From assembly GCF_000365305.1 (NCBI RefSeq), contig NZ_CM001841.1, positions 1,972,922 through 2,036,921 of the forward strand: a DNA stretch of 64,000 nt, written 5' to 3'. Positions within the stretch are counted from its first letter, which is position 1, and each line of letters opens with the position of its first letter. The translations under genes were made by a program, and so were the position numbers. Below the pieces are notes generated by a model. That model did no database searches. It was not told the origin of the DNA and worked only from the letters and a program-made list of their open reading frames with translations. The stretch comes from Dickeya dianthicola NCPPB 453 (lineage in GTDB: Bacteria; Pseudomonadota; Gammaproteobacteria; Enterobacterales; Enterobacteriaceae). Positions 30,670 to 39,112 of this stretch are shown piece by piece.

Positions 30670-31149
30670 CCGAATTGCGGCGTTGACGACAAAGCGGCTT
30701 TCTTCGCTGATGGGGCAGTCTTCCGGCAGATCCGTCGGCTGACGCACGATCTGCCAGGCATCGTGCTCTCGTCCATTCAGACACACCTCTTCCTGCATGA
30801 CGTCGACCAGAAAATTCCACTGACGAACTTTCTCGTTAACAGGCGTCAGATAATCGAAAAAGCCCAGATAATGACGGATATAACGCAACCGTAGGCCGGT
30901 TTCTTGCTGTAATTCCCGCATCAGGGTGGCGAGCAGGTTGTGATCGCCGGGCTCGCGGCTGCCGCCGGGGATCTCCCAGTGGCCGGGCAGCGCCGGATCG
31001 TTGGCGCTGCGGCGCACCAGCAGAATCCCGCCCCGGAATACTACTGCGGCAGCCATTGTCTGACGGGTAATCCCTTCTTGCTGCGCCTGAAATTCAAACT
31101 GGCATAACATCCTGGTGTAGGTGCTGTCATGCGGTGAAAACAAAAACAT
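30661..31149 (-). CDS. Nudix hydrolase with an imperfect Nudix box
   Basis: A protein of about 162 residues with a MutT-like fold: AAAVVFRGGILLVRRS, LPGHWEIPGGSREPGD, then LMRELQQETGL. Compared with the consensus Gx5Ex7REUXEEXGU, the first Glu is Asp, one residue is extra before RE, and the fifth position of REUXEE is Gln, so metal binding may be altered. Substrate unknown; similarity is to 8-oxo-dGTPase/NTP pyrophosphohydrolases. I use ATG 31149; GTG 31164 and ATG 31110 are alternatives. Confidence 0.75.
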   Translation of the reverse strand: MFLFSPHDSTYTRMLCQFEFQAQQEGITRQTMAAAVVFRGGILLVRRSANDPALPGHWEIPGGSREPGDHNLLATLMRELQQETGLRLRYIRHYLGFFDYLTPVNEKVRQWNFLVDVMQEEVCLNGREHDAWQIVRQPTDLPEDCPISEESRFVVNAAIRML

Positions 31150-31177
31150 GCTGTATACCTGCACTGGGGTGAATGGG

Positions 31178-31197
31178 GTATGTCCAACCGGTCATAC
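31178..31197. promoter_or_regulatory. Inverted repeat upstream of the Nudix gene
   Basis: GTATGTCC and GGTCATAC form an 8-bp near-palindrome (one mismatch) separated by AACC, 28 bases before the Nudix start. It could be an operator; no regulator can be named. Confidence 0.3.
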
Positions 31198-31301
31198 TAG
31201 CGGTTCAGAGTGACAGTGATATTTCACACACAGAATAAATACAATGGAAATATTTACAAAAGTAATTATTGTTATTCGATGTGTAGACGTTAACTGACAT
31301 A

Positions 31302-31322
31302 AGCCCGCCGGTAAGGCGGGCT
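31302..31322 (-). terminator. Stem-loop downstream of RNase I gene
   Basis: AGCCCGCC and GGCGGGCT form a perfect 8-bp stem 41 bases beyond the rna stop. The minus-strand continuation is TATG, without a T run, so termination efficiency is uncertain. Confidence 0.45.
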
Positions 31323-31362
31323 AAAAGGATCGCTCGACCGCGCGATAGGCGCAGAAGGCGGA

Positions 31363-32001
31363 TTAACGCACGTTAGGCACGCGAATGTTGCCGTCGCGGC
31401 ACTGGGTTTTTACCGCTTTGCCGCAAGATTGGGCGTTCAGATCTTTGTCCATGCAGACGCGGATTTCAGACAGTTCCGGGCCGCTGCAAACCGCGACGAT
31501 ACTCCCTTGCGCAAGGCCGGGATTACTCTGGTGGAATGCGTCCAGAATCTGCTGCGCCGTCAGTTGCAGCGGTTTGGTCGGTGCCTGAAAACTGGCCGGA
31601 ATCTTCACCTTGGTCAACGCATTATCTGCCGCTTGCAGGTAACCATTGGCCCCCAGTCCGCTACAGGTGCCGTGCTTGCTCCATTCGTGGGTGAGCAGGG
31701 CATCGGTAGGGAACAGGGTATTGCCGTATTTGCGTTCCTGCGCGGTGAGCGTGGTAATCGGCGGGCAGTCCTGCGGCCAGCCGCCGTTGGTATATTGCGG
31801 CCATAAACCGTGCAATACAAAGCCATACCCTTTGGTGCATTGTTGGTCAGTGGTATGGGTCAGGCAAAAGGTGGGCGACCAGGATAAGGTCAACAGGTAG
31901 TAATCAAACACTCCCGCCTGGCCTTTGGCCTGCACGGCGGGATTGACCATCATGCCTGTTGCTAATACCAGCCCAGCCAGCAACGAATAGACTTTCTTCA
32001 T
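31363..32001 (-). CDS. rna: Periplasmic ribonuclease I (RNase T2 family)
   Basis: A 212-residue exported endoribonuclease. The signal peptide (MKKVYSLLAGLVLATGMM..VQA) is followed by CAS I FVLHGLWPQ (His64) and CAS II HEWSKHGTC (His105, Glu106, His110), the catalytic residues of the T2 family. Eight or so cysteines fit disulfide bonding in the periplasm. It is shorter than E. coli RNase I (about 268 residues) because internal loops are missing, as in other compact gamma-proteobacterial T2 enzymes. Monocistronic by appearance. Confidence 0.88.
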   Translation of the reverse strand: MKKVYSLLAGLVLATGMMVNPAVQAKGQAGVFDYYLLTLSWSPTFCLTHTTDQQCTKGYGFVLHGLWPQYTNGGWPQDCPPITTLTAQERKYGNTLFPTDALLTHEWSKHGTCSGLGANGYLQAADNALTKVKIPASFQAPTKPLQLTAQQILDAFHQSNPGLAQGSIVAVCSGPELSEIRVCMDKDLNAQSCGKAVKTQCRDGNIRVPNVR

Positions 32002-32330
32002 AATCTTCTCCTGTCGAGTTTTTCAATTTTTCAGGCACACGGCCTTGTCGTGCCCAATTTGGGTTGATGAGTAATAACAATAAAACCCTGTCGCTGATCT
32101 TATTTTTCAGATTGCGGATTAGGGTGGATAAATAACCGGAATATCTATGCGATGCCTGCATGGCAGCTGTAATGTGTATGAATAAAAAAACGATAAATGT
32201 CAAATCCGGGGCAGATTTTATTAAAAAAATCAGGGTGAATGACGGGGTTTCTGTATTGCAGGAAAAGAAGAAAAATTATCGGCGGCGGTTATCCTGAAAA
32301 ATAAAGACGCGTAATAATATCCCTCTCATA
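32002..32330. other. AT-rich intergenic region upstream of rna
   Basis: This stretch holds the rna leader and promoter (gene on minus strand). It is AT-rich with several A and T tracts. I see no gene or clear operator. Confidence 0.5.
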
Positions 32331-32406
32331 TATCACGTTGCAGATACGTTGGCTGCCCTTATTCACCCCGGTTGCCGCCTTTTTGCAACTCGAATTATTT
32401 TGGGTA
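32331..32406 (-). repeat. ERIC (IRU) element with its centre deleted
   Basis: The sequence matches both ends of the full ERIC element at 49028-49152 in reverse orientation: CACGTTGCAG...GTTGGCTGCCCTTA on the left and TTGCCGCCTT..GCAACTCGAATTATTT on the right, ending GGGTATA. The central palindrome of about 36 bases is missing; the join is at CCGG, which occurs on both sides of the deleted piece. Confidence 0.85.
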
Positions 32407-32546
32407 TAACAGTATCGTGCGGGAAATAACCGATGTGCGCATATAAATAATGCCTGGGAGCGATGTTTCGCGGGTCGTTCAGCGACGTGCAGTATCGTTC
32501 AGGGTGGTGAGCGGCTTCGCTCGCCGGAAAACGATTAATACTCCGT

Positions 32547-33161
32547 CTATTGGGATGACGCCTTCGTGCCGTCGAACGGGAGGCAGCGATGCAGCGCGAC
32601 GTATTGCACCAGCATGATGGTTTTAGCGTCCATCAGCGTGCCGTCGTCAATCGCCGCCAGCGCTTGCGGCAGGGTCATTTCCAGCGTTTCCACGTCTTCG
32701 CCTTCGTCCTCCACGCCGCCGCCCGCGCCGATACGGGAATGGTCGTCGTATTCGCCCAGAAAGAAGTAGAGTTTTTCCGTAACCGAACCGGGGCTCATGT
32801 ATGACTCCATCACCTTGCGGACATGGAATACCCGGTAGCCGGTTTCCTCTTCCGCTTCGGCGCGAATGCGCACCTCGGGTTCTGCATGGTCGAGCAGGCC
32901 GGCGGCGGCTTCAATCAGCATCCCATCGTGCCCGTTAACAAATACCGGAAAGCGAAACTGGCGGGTCAGCAGCAGCGTCTGCTTCTGGCGATGATACAGC
33001 AGGATGACGGCGCCATTGCCGCGATCATAGGTTTCCCGGCTCTGCCGCTGCCAGGTGCCGTCCCGGCGCAGAAAGTCAAAGGTGGTTTTTTTCAGCAGAT
33101 ACCAGTCGTTAGCCAGTACAACGCTGTCGATAATGCGTATCCGGTCTTGCGTGGTGAGCAT
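32547..33161 (-). CDS. nudK: GDP-mannose pyrophosphatase NudK
   Basis: A Nudix hydrolase of about 204 residues similar to E. coli NudK, which hydrolyses GDP-mannose to GMP and mannose 1-phosphate. Shared blocks are YDRGNGAVILLY, LTRQFRFPV, LIEAAAGLLD, AEAEEETGY, SYMSPGSVTEKLYFF and the GGGVEDEGEDVE segment. AGGAG precedes two adjacent ATGs (33164 and 33161); spacing favours the second. It stands alone, with nudK and rna on the same strand but 545 bases apart. Confidence 0.85.
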   Translation of the reverse strand: MLTTQDRIRIIDSVVLANDWYLLKKTTFDFLRRDGTWQRQSRETYDRGNGAVILLYHRQKQTLLLTRQFRFPVFVNGHDGMLIEAAAGLLDHAEPEVRIRAEAEEETGYRVFHVRKVMESYMSPGSVTEKLYFFLGEYDDHSRIGAGGGVEDEGEDVETLEMTLPQALAAIDDGTLMDAKTIMLVQYVALHRCLPFDGTKASSQ

Positions 33162-33344
33162 CATGACTCTCCTGAACAAGGTGTGAGCGGTTATCCTAGC
33201 GTAATATTTCGTGCATCCTCAAGTGTAATCATGTATTTTCGTGCATTTAGGCGCGCTAAAAAAGGTTGTTATAACGACAAATCGTGCAAAATCAGGCAGT
33301 ATCGGGTAAATAGAGTGGCGTAAATGATTCACCCGGAGAACACC

Positions 33345-34100
33345 ATGCTGACCACGCAGCGTAAACAGCGGATTCTGGAACAACTGGCGGCCGAAGGGCA
33401 GGTGCTGGCGAAACAATTGAGCGAAGCGTTTGGCGTATCGGAAGATACCGTCCGGCGTGATTTGCGCGAACTGGCCAGCGAGGGCCGATTGCAGCGGGTG
33501 CATGGCGGCGCGCTGCCCGTGTCCGGCACGGTGGTCAGCTTTGACGCGCGCAGCCGAATGGCGATGGGCGCCAAGCATCAACTGGCGCGGGCTGCGGCCT
33601 CTCTGATCCTGCCGGGCCAGGTGGTTATGATTGACGGCGGCACTACCAGCGGCGAGCTGGTGAAATGTTTGCCGCTTACGCTTGCCGCCACGGTGGTGAC
33701 CCACAGCCCGAGTGTGGCGGTGGCGTTAGTAAACCATCCCGGTATTGAAGTGGTGCTAATTGGCGGGCGTCTCTACAAGCACTCGCTGGTGGCGGTGGGG
33801 GCTGCCGCGGTGGAGGCGCTGGCCACGATTCGAGCCGACGTATTTTTCATGGGGGTGACCGGCGTGCATCCGCAGGCGGGGTTCAGCACTGGCGATCGGG
33901 AAGAGGCGTATATCAAACGGGCGCTGGCGGCGCGCGCGGCGGAAACCGTCGTGATGGCGACGCAGGATAAGCTGAATGTCGCCTCCCGCTATGCGATTGG
34001 CGAATTAGCTATGGCCAGCACGCTGATTGTGGAATCCGCCGTTCCAGAGGCGGTTACCGCCCCTTTTGCGCAGGCCGGGTTGAGTCTGATTCGGGCTTAG
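33345..34100 (+). CDS. DeoR/GlpR-family transcriptional regulator
   Basis: A 251-residue repressor-type protein. The N-terminal DeoR helix-turn-helix (QRKQRILEQLAAEG through GVSEDTVRRDLRELASEGRLQRVHGGA) is followed by a sugar-phosphate-sensing domain (MIDGGTTSGELV, VVLIGGRLYKHS, FFMGVTGV, KLNVASRY). The effector is probably a phosphorylated sugar. No adjacent sugar operon is present, so its target is unknown. Start ATG 33345 follows CCGGAGAA; the frame opens at 33324. It converges on the LysR gene 5 bases away. Confidence 0.83.
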   Translation: MLTTQRKQRILEQLAAEGQVLAKQLSEAFGVSEDTVRRDLRELASEGRLQRVHGGALPVSGTVVSFDARSRMAMGAKHQLARAAASLILPGQVVMIDGGTTSGELVKCLPLTLAATVVTHSPSVAVALVNHPGIEVVLIGGRLYKHSLVAVGAAAVEALATIRADVFFMGVTGVHPQAGFSTGDREEAYIKRALAARAAETVVMATQDKLNVASRYAIGELAMASTLIVESAVPEAVTAPFAQAGLSLIRA

Positions 34101-34105
34101 GCTCG

Positions 34106-35059
34106 TTAATAGGACGTATTGCCGGCATCGCCCCAACGGGCTGCCGGCGCGAACCACTGAAACTCGCCCGCCAACTGGCTAAGCGTTTCACGCACCAGCC
34201 GAATCGCGCTGTCACGGATGACGGTCGGCCGGAATCCCAGCTCGATGGCATAGTCCGGCATGGACAGCGGGCACGGCAGGCAGCGCAAATGCGGCGTGCG
34301 GGCGGCGATGGCCTGAGCGGCGTGGGCGGGCAGCGTAGCCAGCAGGGTGTCGTCCTGCAACAGCCAGGGGATCGCGGCAAAATGGGTGGTGGAAACGGCA
34401 ATACGCCGGCTACGTCCCTGTTCCGCCAGCTGTTCATCCACCAGCCCGATATGCCCGCCGTGCGAGATCAACAGGTGCGGCGTCTGAACAAACTGCTCCA
34501 GCGACAGCGTGGTCACGTTACGAGCCACCAGACAGGCATAACCGCCGCTGGCGACCTGTACCTTTGAGAGCGAACGGTAGCTGAAGCCGCCTGCCGTCAA
34601 TGCCAGATCCAGTTCGTGGCGCAGCAGCAGGTCCGCTGCAATCTGGCTGTGGGCCTGACGAAACACCAGCCGCAATCCCGGCGCCCGCTGTTGCAGGCGG
34701 GCAATCAGCCTTTGCCCCAGCGCCAGTTCAAAATCATCCGACAGCCCCAGGGTTACGGTTCGGCCGGCATACGCTTGCGGGTTGGGTTGCAGCAGCGTCA
34801 GCGTTTCACGGCATTTGTTGAGCGCATCGCTGACCAGCGGTTGCAGCTCGTGCGCCCGCGGCGTCGGCATCAATCCCCGGCCGGTGCGCACGAACAGCGG
34901 GTCGCCGTACCACTGCTTTAGCCGTTTTAACGCCGCGCTGACGGCGGACTGGGTGATGCCGAGGCGTAACCCGGCCCGGCTGGCGCTGCCTTCCTCGTAC
35001 AATGCTTCAAAGGTCTTGAGCAGATTCAAATCCAGACTGCTGATATTTATTTCATTCAT
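34106..35059 (-). CDS. LysR-family regulator divergent from a nitrilase
   Basis: A protein of about 317 residues. The N-terminal winged helix ([52 protein letters not shown]) resembles the NodD/SyrM/PltR branch of LysR proteins. The C-terminal half is the effector-binding domain. The start could be ATG 35059 or 35086. It is divergent from the nitrilase gene across about 100 bases, the classical LysR arrangement, so it very probably regulates it in response to a nitrile or related metabolite. Confidence 0.84.
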   Translation of the reverse strand: MNEINISSLDLNLLKTFEALYEEGSASRAGLRLGITQSAVSAALKRLKQWYGDPLFVRTGRGLMPTPRAHELQPLVSDALNKCRETLTLLQPNPQAYAGRTVTLGLSDDFELALGQRLIARLQQRAPGLRLVFRQAHSQIAADLLLRHELDLALTAGGFSYRSLSKVQVASGGYACLVARNVTTLSLEQFVQTPHLLISHGGHIGLVDEQLAEQGRSRRIAVSTTHFAAIPWLLQDDTLLATLPAHAAQAIAARTPHLRCLPCPLSMPDYAIELGFRPTVIRDSAIRLVRETLSQLAGEFQWFAPAARWGDAGNTSY

Positions 35060-35160
35060 ATCAATCAACAACCAAATGGGCTTCATTCAACTCAGCGGGA
35101 CAGGCAGCATACCACTATCGCTGGCCCGTCGGGCCATCTCAACTGACTGGAGAATACAGT

Positions 35161-36087
35161 ATGGCGACATCGGTGGTGGCAGCATTGCAAATTGGGAGTT
35201 CACCCGCCGGCAACGCGGCGACGCTGGAGGCGATTCTGGCATGGGAAGGCGACATTGCCCGCAGCGGCGCGGCGCTGGTGGTCATGCCGGAGGCGCTACT
35301 GGGCGGATACCCGAAGGGCGAGACGTTCGGCACTTATCTGGGCTATCGCCTGCCGCAGGGACGCGAGGCGTTTGCACAGTATTACCACCATGCCATCGAT
35401 CTGGATGGCGAAGAGTGTACGGCGCTGGCGGCGTTGTCGGCCCGTACCGGCGCCACGCTGGTGGTGGGGGCCATTGAACGCGACGGCAACACCTTATACT
35501 GCACGGCGTTGTTTTTCACGCCGGAAGCCGGGCTGGCGGGCAAGCACCGCAAGCTGATGCCCACCGGCACCGAGCGGCTGATCTGGGGGCAGGGCGACGG
35601 CTCCACCCTGACGGTGCTGGACTCGCCGGTAGGTAAAATCGGCGCGGTGATCTGTTGGGAAAATCACATGCCGCTGCTGCGTATGGCGATGTACGGCAAG
35701 GGGGTGCAGGTCTGGTGCGCGCCGACGGTGGACGAACGCGACATCTGGCACGCTTCGATGCGGCATATCGCCCACGAAGGGCGCTGTTTTGTGATTAGCG
35801 CCTGTCAGGTGCAACCGTCGCCTGCTGCGCTGGGCATCGAGGTGCCCGGCTGGGATCCGCAACGACCGTTGATCAACGGCGGCAGCCTGATTGTCGATCC
35901 GCTGGGCAACGTACTGGCCGGGCCGCTGACCGGTCAGGCCGGTTTACTGACGGCGGAAATCGACGCCGACCTGCTGGCCGGCGCCCGTTACGATCTGGAT
36001 GTGGTCGGCCACTACGCCCGGCCGGACGTGTTCTCGCTAACGGTGGATGAGCGGGAGCGGAAGGCGGTGAGGTATTGGGGGGGTTAG
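35161..36087 (+). CDS. Nitrilase / carbon-nitrogen hydrolase
   Basis: A 308-residue enzyme of the nitrilase superfamily, branch 1. The catalytic triad is visible: Glu44 in [12 protein letters not shown], Lys131 in [13 protein letters not shown], and Cys165 in [12 protein letters not shown]. The segment [10 protein letters not shown] is typical of true nitrilases that convert R-CN to the carboxylic acid and ammonia. In a plant pathogen the substrate might be a plant nitrile, but that is inference. The start ATG 35161 has a weak ribosome site. The foreign AT-rich segment begins just after its stop. Confidence 0.87.
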   Translation: MATSVVAALQIGSSPAGNAATLEAILAWEGDIARSGAALVVMPEALLGGYPKGETFGTYLGYRLPQGREAFAQYYHHAIDLDGEECTALAALSARTGATLVVGAIERDGNTLYCTALFFTPEAGLAGKHRKLMPTGTERLIWGQGDGSTLTVLDSPVGKIGAVICWENHMPLLRMAMYGKGVQVWCAPTVDERDIWHASMRHIAHEGRCFVISACQVQPSPAALGIEVPGWDPQRPLINGGSLIVDPLGNVLAGPLTGQAGLLTAEIDADLLAGARYDLDVVGHYARPDVFSLTVDERERKAVRYWGG

Positions 36088-36105
36088 GCTTGTTAGCCAT
36101 AAACT

Positions 36106-36525
36106 CTATTTACTATTGCATGCGGGTAACACACCGTAAGCGCAAACAAACTTCAGAATTTGCCTGCGCTCTAAATATCTTATGTATGCTGATGTATAAA
36201 TATCATCTATTTGGATAGGACATACAGATACCCACAGCATGCTTTCTGGCACGTCGCCGAATACTTTTTTGTTTCTGCGAAAAGTATTTCCACCAGAATG
36301 ACCGGGTTTTTCGTTAAAGGCGGATACAGCGAATTGATGAATTCTCTTGCCAAGCGTTTGGCTTGTCGTTTCGCCAATATAGATGATGGATGCGTTGTCG
36401 GCGCGATAGTCAGAAGGCTCAGTCTCACTACTGGCGATCATATATACGCCGGGGAGATCCTTTCCGGCGATATCCCGTTTTTTTGTCAGGTTTATCCACG
36501 GGTGAAATTTAACTTTTCCAAACAT
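36106..36525 (-). CDS. GIY-YIG nuclease-domain protein
   Basis: A 139-residue protein with the GIY-YIG layout: PGVYMIA, then IIYIGETTSQTLGKRI with the conserved Arg, a GHSGGNTFR segment, and a Glu in the helix YLERRQILKF. The domain makes a single-metal endonuclease active site in homing, restriction and repair enzymes. No other domain is visible, so it is a stand-alone nuclease or a remnant. Base composition is lower in GC than the chromosome. CAGAGAG precedes ATG 36525. It is the first gene of the AT-rich segment. Confidence 0.65.
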   Translation of the reverse strand: MFGKVKFHPWINLTKKRDIAGKDLPGVYMIASSETEPSDYRADNASIIYIGETTSQTLGKRIHQFAVSAFNEKPGHSGGNTFRRNKKVFGDVPESMLWVSVCPIQIDDIYTSAYIRYLERRQILKFVCAYGVLPACNSK

Positions 36526-36707
36526 ACGACTCTCTGCTTGATGTGTTAAAGTTGGTTTTTTATTTAATCGTTAATATAATTTTTTATAAATCAGTTTTTT
36601 ATGGAAAATCTGTTCATCTTCATATAAAGCTTTGATGGTATTAAATAAAACCATATTATAGTATGACACCAAAATTAGGTACGCTGTAAGCGTCATCTTA
36701 AACGTTT

Positions 36708-37151
36708 TTATGTATGCCTTTTTTCAGATATCCAGAATTTATGCTCGCTATCCAAAAAAACAACATAGAATGTACTTTCAGAAACAAAGCCGGCAACTCT
36801 AGGTTTTCCGCCAATACCTTCAATAACAGCCCATGCCACATTTTCCTCAACATGCTGAGGATGAGTGAAAGCGGTTTTTTCGCTGGGAGGAAAATCTCCA
36901 TATATCTTTATTTGCTTCTGTCCTAATGCTTCATCTCTAGTTAATTTTGATATCTCAATCAACCTATTAAAAAAGGGCTTGAGAAGTCTGGACTCTTGCC
37001 AAAGATCAATAGTTTCAGGAACTCTCAGGGGTTGGGATTGGTCAAAATATTTGAAGCTGAAAGTCATTAACTCCCTATTTTGAACAACTTTACGCTCTTC
37101 TCTTGTATTTTCTCTACGAGTTCTCGTCTTACCTATATCCCTGTTAGCCAT
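36708..37151 (-). CDS. Unknown 147-residue protein paired with an AAA ATPase
   Basis: The start ATG 37151 lies inside the last codons of the upstream ATPase gene (8-base overlap), so the two are translationally coupled. The protein begins with a highly basic stretch (KTRTRRENTREERK) and then a compact mixed domain containing SFKYFDQSQP, IYGDFPPSEKTAFTHPQHVE and a C-terminal FYVVFLDSEHKFW. I recall similar small proteins ending in FYIVWLDP.H but cannot name a function. I see no TOPRIM or RloB-type motifs. Very low GC marks it as acquired. Likely the effector or partner of the ATPase. Confidence 0.6.
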   Translation of the reverse strand: MANRDIGKTRTRRENTREERKVVQNRELMTFSFKYFDQSQPLRVPETIDLWQESRLLKPFFNRLIEISKLTRDEALGQKQIKIYGDFPPSEKTAFTHPQHVEENVAWAVIEGIGGKPRVAGFVSESTFYVVFLDSEHKFWISEKRHT

Positions 37152-38475
37152 TAAGAGCCACTCCGAGACTATCCACAGAGCTAAAAAGTGGAATTGCACC
37201 ATATTTCCCAAATAGATAGTCTTTGCTATAACTTCCTTCCTTTCTTGTGTAATGCTCTTTGTACTCAACAAGAGAATATATCTCGCTTTCATTCCGGTCA
37301 TTTTTTTCTATAAACCAAATTTGGTCTCTTCGGAAAAGATCTTTTGTCAATAAGTTTGTATCATGACAAGTAATAATCATTTGACTGCTCCCGTGATTGT
37401 TTTTGTTATATAGTTCAATAATAAACTTGCATAGTAGGGTATGAAATTTGTTATCAAATTCATCAATCACTAAGATTTTTTCATTTTTTATCACATCAAA
37501 CAAGGGGCCAAGTAAATATATTAATTTTTTTGTTCCTTCAGACTCAAAAGATAAAGGGAATGAAAAAATTTCACCAGTTTTTTTGTTGGATTTAATAATC
37601 TCTATTTTCTTTTTTTTAATTTTAGTTCTTTCTATAAATCCTTCTAGTTTTCTTATGGCATCATTTAAGTCAATGTCATCAATATCTCTACGGGATTTTG
37701 GGAATGGTATGTTTTCTTCGACCTCGCTTATTACTATATCTTTGATTTGAAGGGATTCTAGAATTCCTAAAGACCAGTTCTTAAATTCACTATTTTCCGC
37801 AAAAAGATTGGTTGTGAAATCTTTGAATCCATAATCGTTCAAACCAGAAACTATCCTCAGATCCTGAAACCAATCCGTCACGACTACCGATTTCTCACCG
37901 TTAAATTGTGACAACACAGTTAGAAATGGAACAAAAGATTTTGTTTTTTCTATCACCCAAGTATTTCCGTCAAAATTAACAAATGACTTTGCTTCAGGAA
38001 AAGAACGTTGATTGAACTTTATGCTTTGACCCTCTCTATGAAACAATTGGGTTTCCCTAGATGATTTTGTCCAATAGAGCCATTCTTCTGCAATGTTCTC
38101 ACCTTTAATAGATATACCGTAACGATATAAATTCTCTTTTGCTAAGAAAGTTACTTCGAACTCTGTGTTTTCATCAAAGTAATTCTCTTTTAATAAGAAT
38201 GGCACAGCCATTCTTGTACTTTTATCATCAATTGATTCTAAAGATTTTAATACTATTGCCTTAAAGGTATAAAGAGCATTCGTTAAATTAGATTTTCCTG
38301 AAGCATTAGCACCAAAAATAGCAGCACTTTTTAGAACACTTTTAATACCGAAGTTATTTACTTCCTTAACACTGTCTAAGTTATAGCTTTCTTTGGTTGA
38401 AGTTGACGCAACCATACTTAACTCTTGTTTTGAATTAAACGATTTGTAATTTTGTACAGAAAAATCAATTAGCAT
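37144..38475 (-). CDS. AAA15/OLD-like ATPase, candidate phage-defence component
   Basis: A 443-residue ATPase of the COG1106 (AAA15, RloA/AbiL-like) type. It begins MLIDFSVQNYKSFNSKQELS, typical of the family, with Walker A FGANASGKS at 54-62. A long insertion follows, then the Walker B-like KILVIDEFDNKFH (Asp338, Glu339) and an MIITCHDTNLL switch. These SMC/RecN-like ATPases serve as sensors in several anti-phage systems together with a small effector. GC is far below the surrounding genome and codon use is AT-rich. The 147-residue gene follows with an 8-base overlap. Confidence 0.8.
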   Translation of the reverse strand: MLIDFSVQNYKSFNSKQELSMVASTSTKESYNLDSVKEVNNFGIKSVLKSAAIFGANASGKSNLTNALYTFKAIVLKSLESIDDKSTRMAVPFLLKENYFDENTEFEVTFLAKENLYRYGISIKGENIAEEWLYWTKSSRETQLFHREGQSIKFNQRSFPEAKSFVNFDGNTWVIEKTKSFVPFLTVLSQFNGEKSVVVTDWFQDLRIVSGLNDYGFKDFTTNLFAENSEFKNWSLGILESLQIKDIVISEVEENIPFPKSRRDIDDIDLNDAIRKLEGFIERTKIKKKKIEIIKSNKKTGEIFSFPLSFESEGTKKLIYLLGPLFDVIKNEKILVIDEFDNKFHTLLCKFIIELYNKNNHGSSQMIITCHDTNLLTKDLFRRDQIWFIEKNDRNESEIYSLVEYKEHYTRKEGSYSKDYLFGKYGAIPLFSSVDSLGVALNG

Positions 38476-38976
38476 TTTCTCACCATAAAAAATGGTCTTA
38501 AGTTACATTTATTATAACACTAAAGTGCGATTTATGCAAAAAAACGTCGAAATTCATGATTAACTGACGGTTCTTATGGGGTGAAAATAGCTGATAGTTA
38601 CCAGATCCTTAAAGTGGTATGAATACGCGGGAACCATTATGTTCGACTTGTGATCGAAAGCTGGTCCGCCTATAACCTAAATAGGGACTGGTGGTAGCCA
38701 TTGATAGTGACACTGATACTGTATGCAAAGTGTATGGCGTAGGGGGCTGTCTCCTATTTTGTTGTGAATACCCGCTACAATCTACTATTGAGGGCTCATA
38801 AACAAGAAAATCAGTCTTATGCCTGAAATCTGGAAAAGGGCAGGCGAGGTTGAACTGGCCCGGTCGGGATTGACTCGCGCGAAGCGCTCGCCCTGCGGGC
38901 CGCCTGCGGCGGTCCAAAACGGCAGGCCGTTTTGTCGAACCCTGTCGGGGATTCTCGTCCGCCCCGTCATCGGTTT
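38476..38976. other. Non-coding end of the foreign segment with a GC-rich structured block
   Basis: Bases 38476-38800 are AT-rich and hold the ATPase promoter region; no gene is seen. Bases 38835-38970 are abruptly GC-rich and full of short hairpins (for example AAAACGG-CAGG-CCGTTTT at about 38917-38935), with tRNA-like GTCGAACCCT. Similar GC-rich hairpin clusters occur beside tRNA genes in enterobacteria. It could be a processed tRNA trailer or a repeat left by integration. Confidence 0.5.
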
Positions 38977-39019
38977 AAAAACAAAAACCCCAGACTTGCG
39001 TCTGGGGTTTTTGTTTTTA
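38977..39019. terminator. Long bidirectional terminator after tRNA-Ser
   Basis: An 18-bp perfect stem (AAAAACAAAAACCCCAGA and its complement) with a 6-base loop sits four bases beyond the 3' end of the minus-strand tRNA gene. A tracts and T tracts flank it on both strands. Confidence 0.9.
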
Positions 39020-39022
39020 ATC

Positions 39023-39112
39023 TGGCGGTGAGGGAGGGATTCGAACCCTCGATACGTTTTCACGTATACACACTTTCCAGGCGTGCTCCTTCAGCCACTC
39101 GGACACCTCACC
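39023..39112 (-). tRNA. tRNA-Ser (GGA anticodon)
   Basis: The minus strand reads GGTGAGGTGTCCGAGTGG at the 5' end and GGTTCGAATCCC in the T arm, with an encoded CCA. The acceptor stem GGTGAGG pairs with CCTCACC. The anticodon loop CTGGAAA gives GGA, reading UCC/UCU. A long variable arm (TATACG-TGAAAA-CGTATC) is typical of tRNA-Ser. Length is 90 bases with CCA. Its 3' end faces the AT-rich segment, the usual position of an integration site. Confidence 0.97.

Noticed and set aside
36708-37151. RloB or TOPRIM effector (RloAB/PARIS)
   Set aside because: The partner lacks the conserved Glu and DxD motifs of TOPRIM domains and the length and motifs of RloB.
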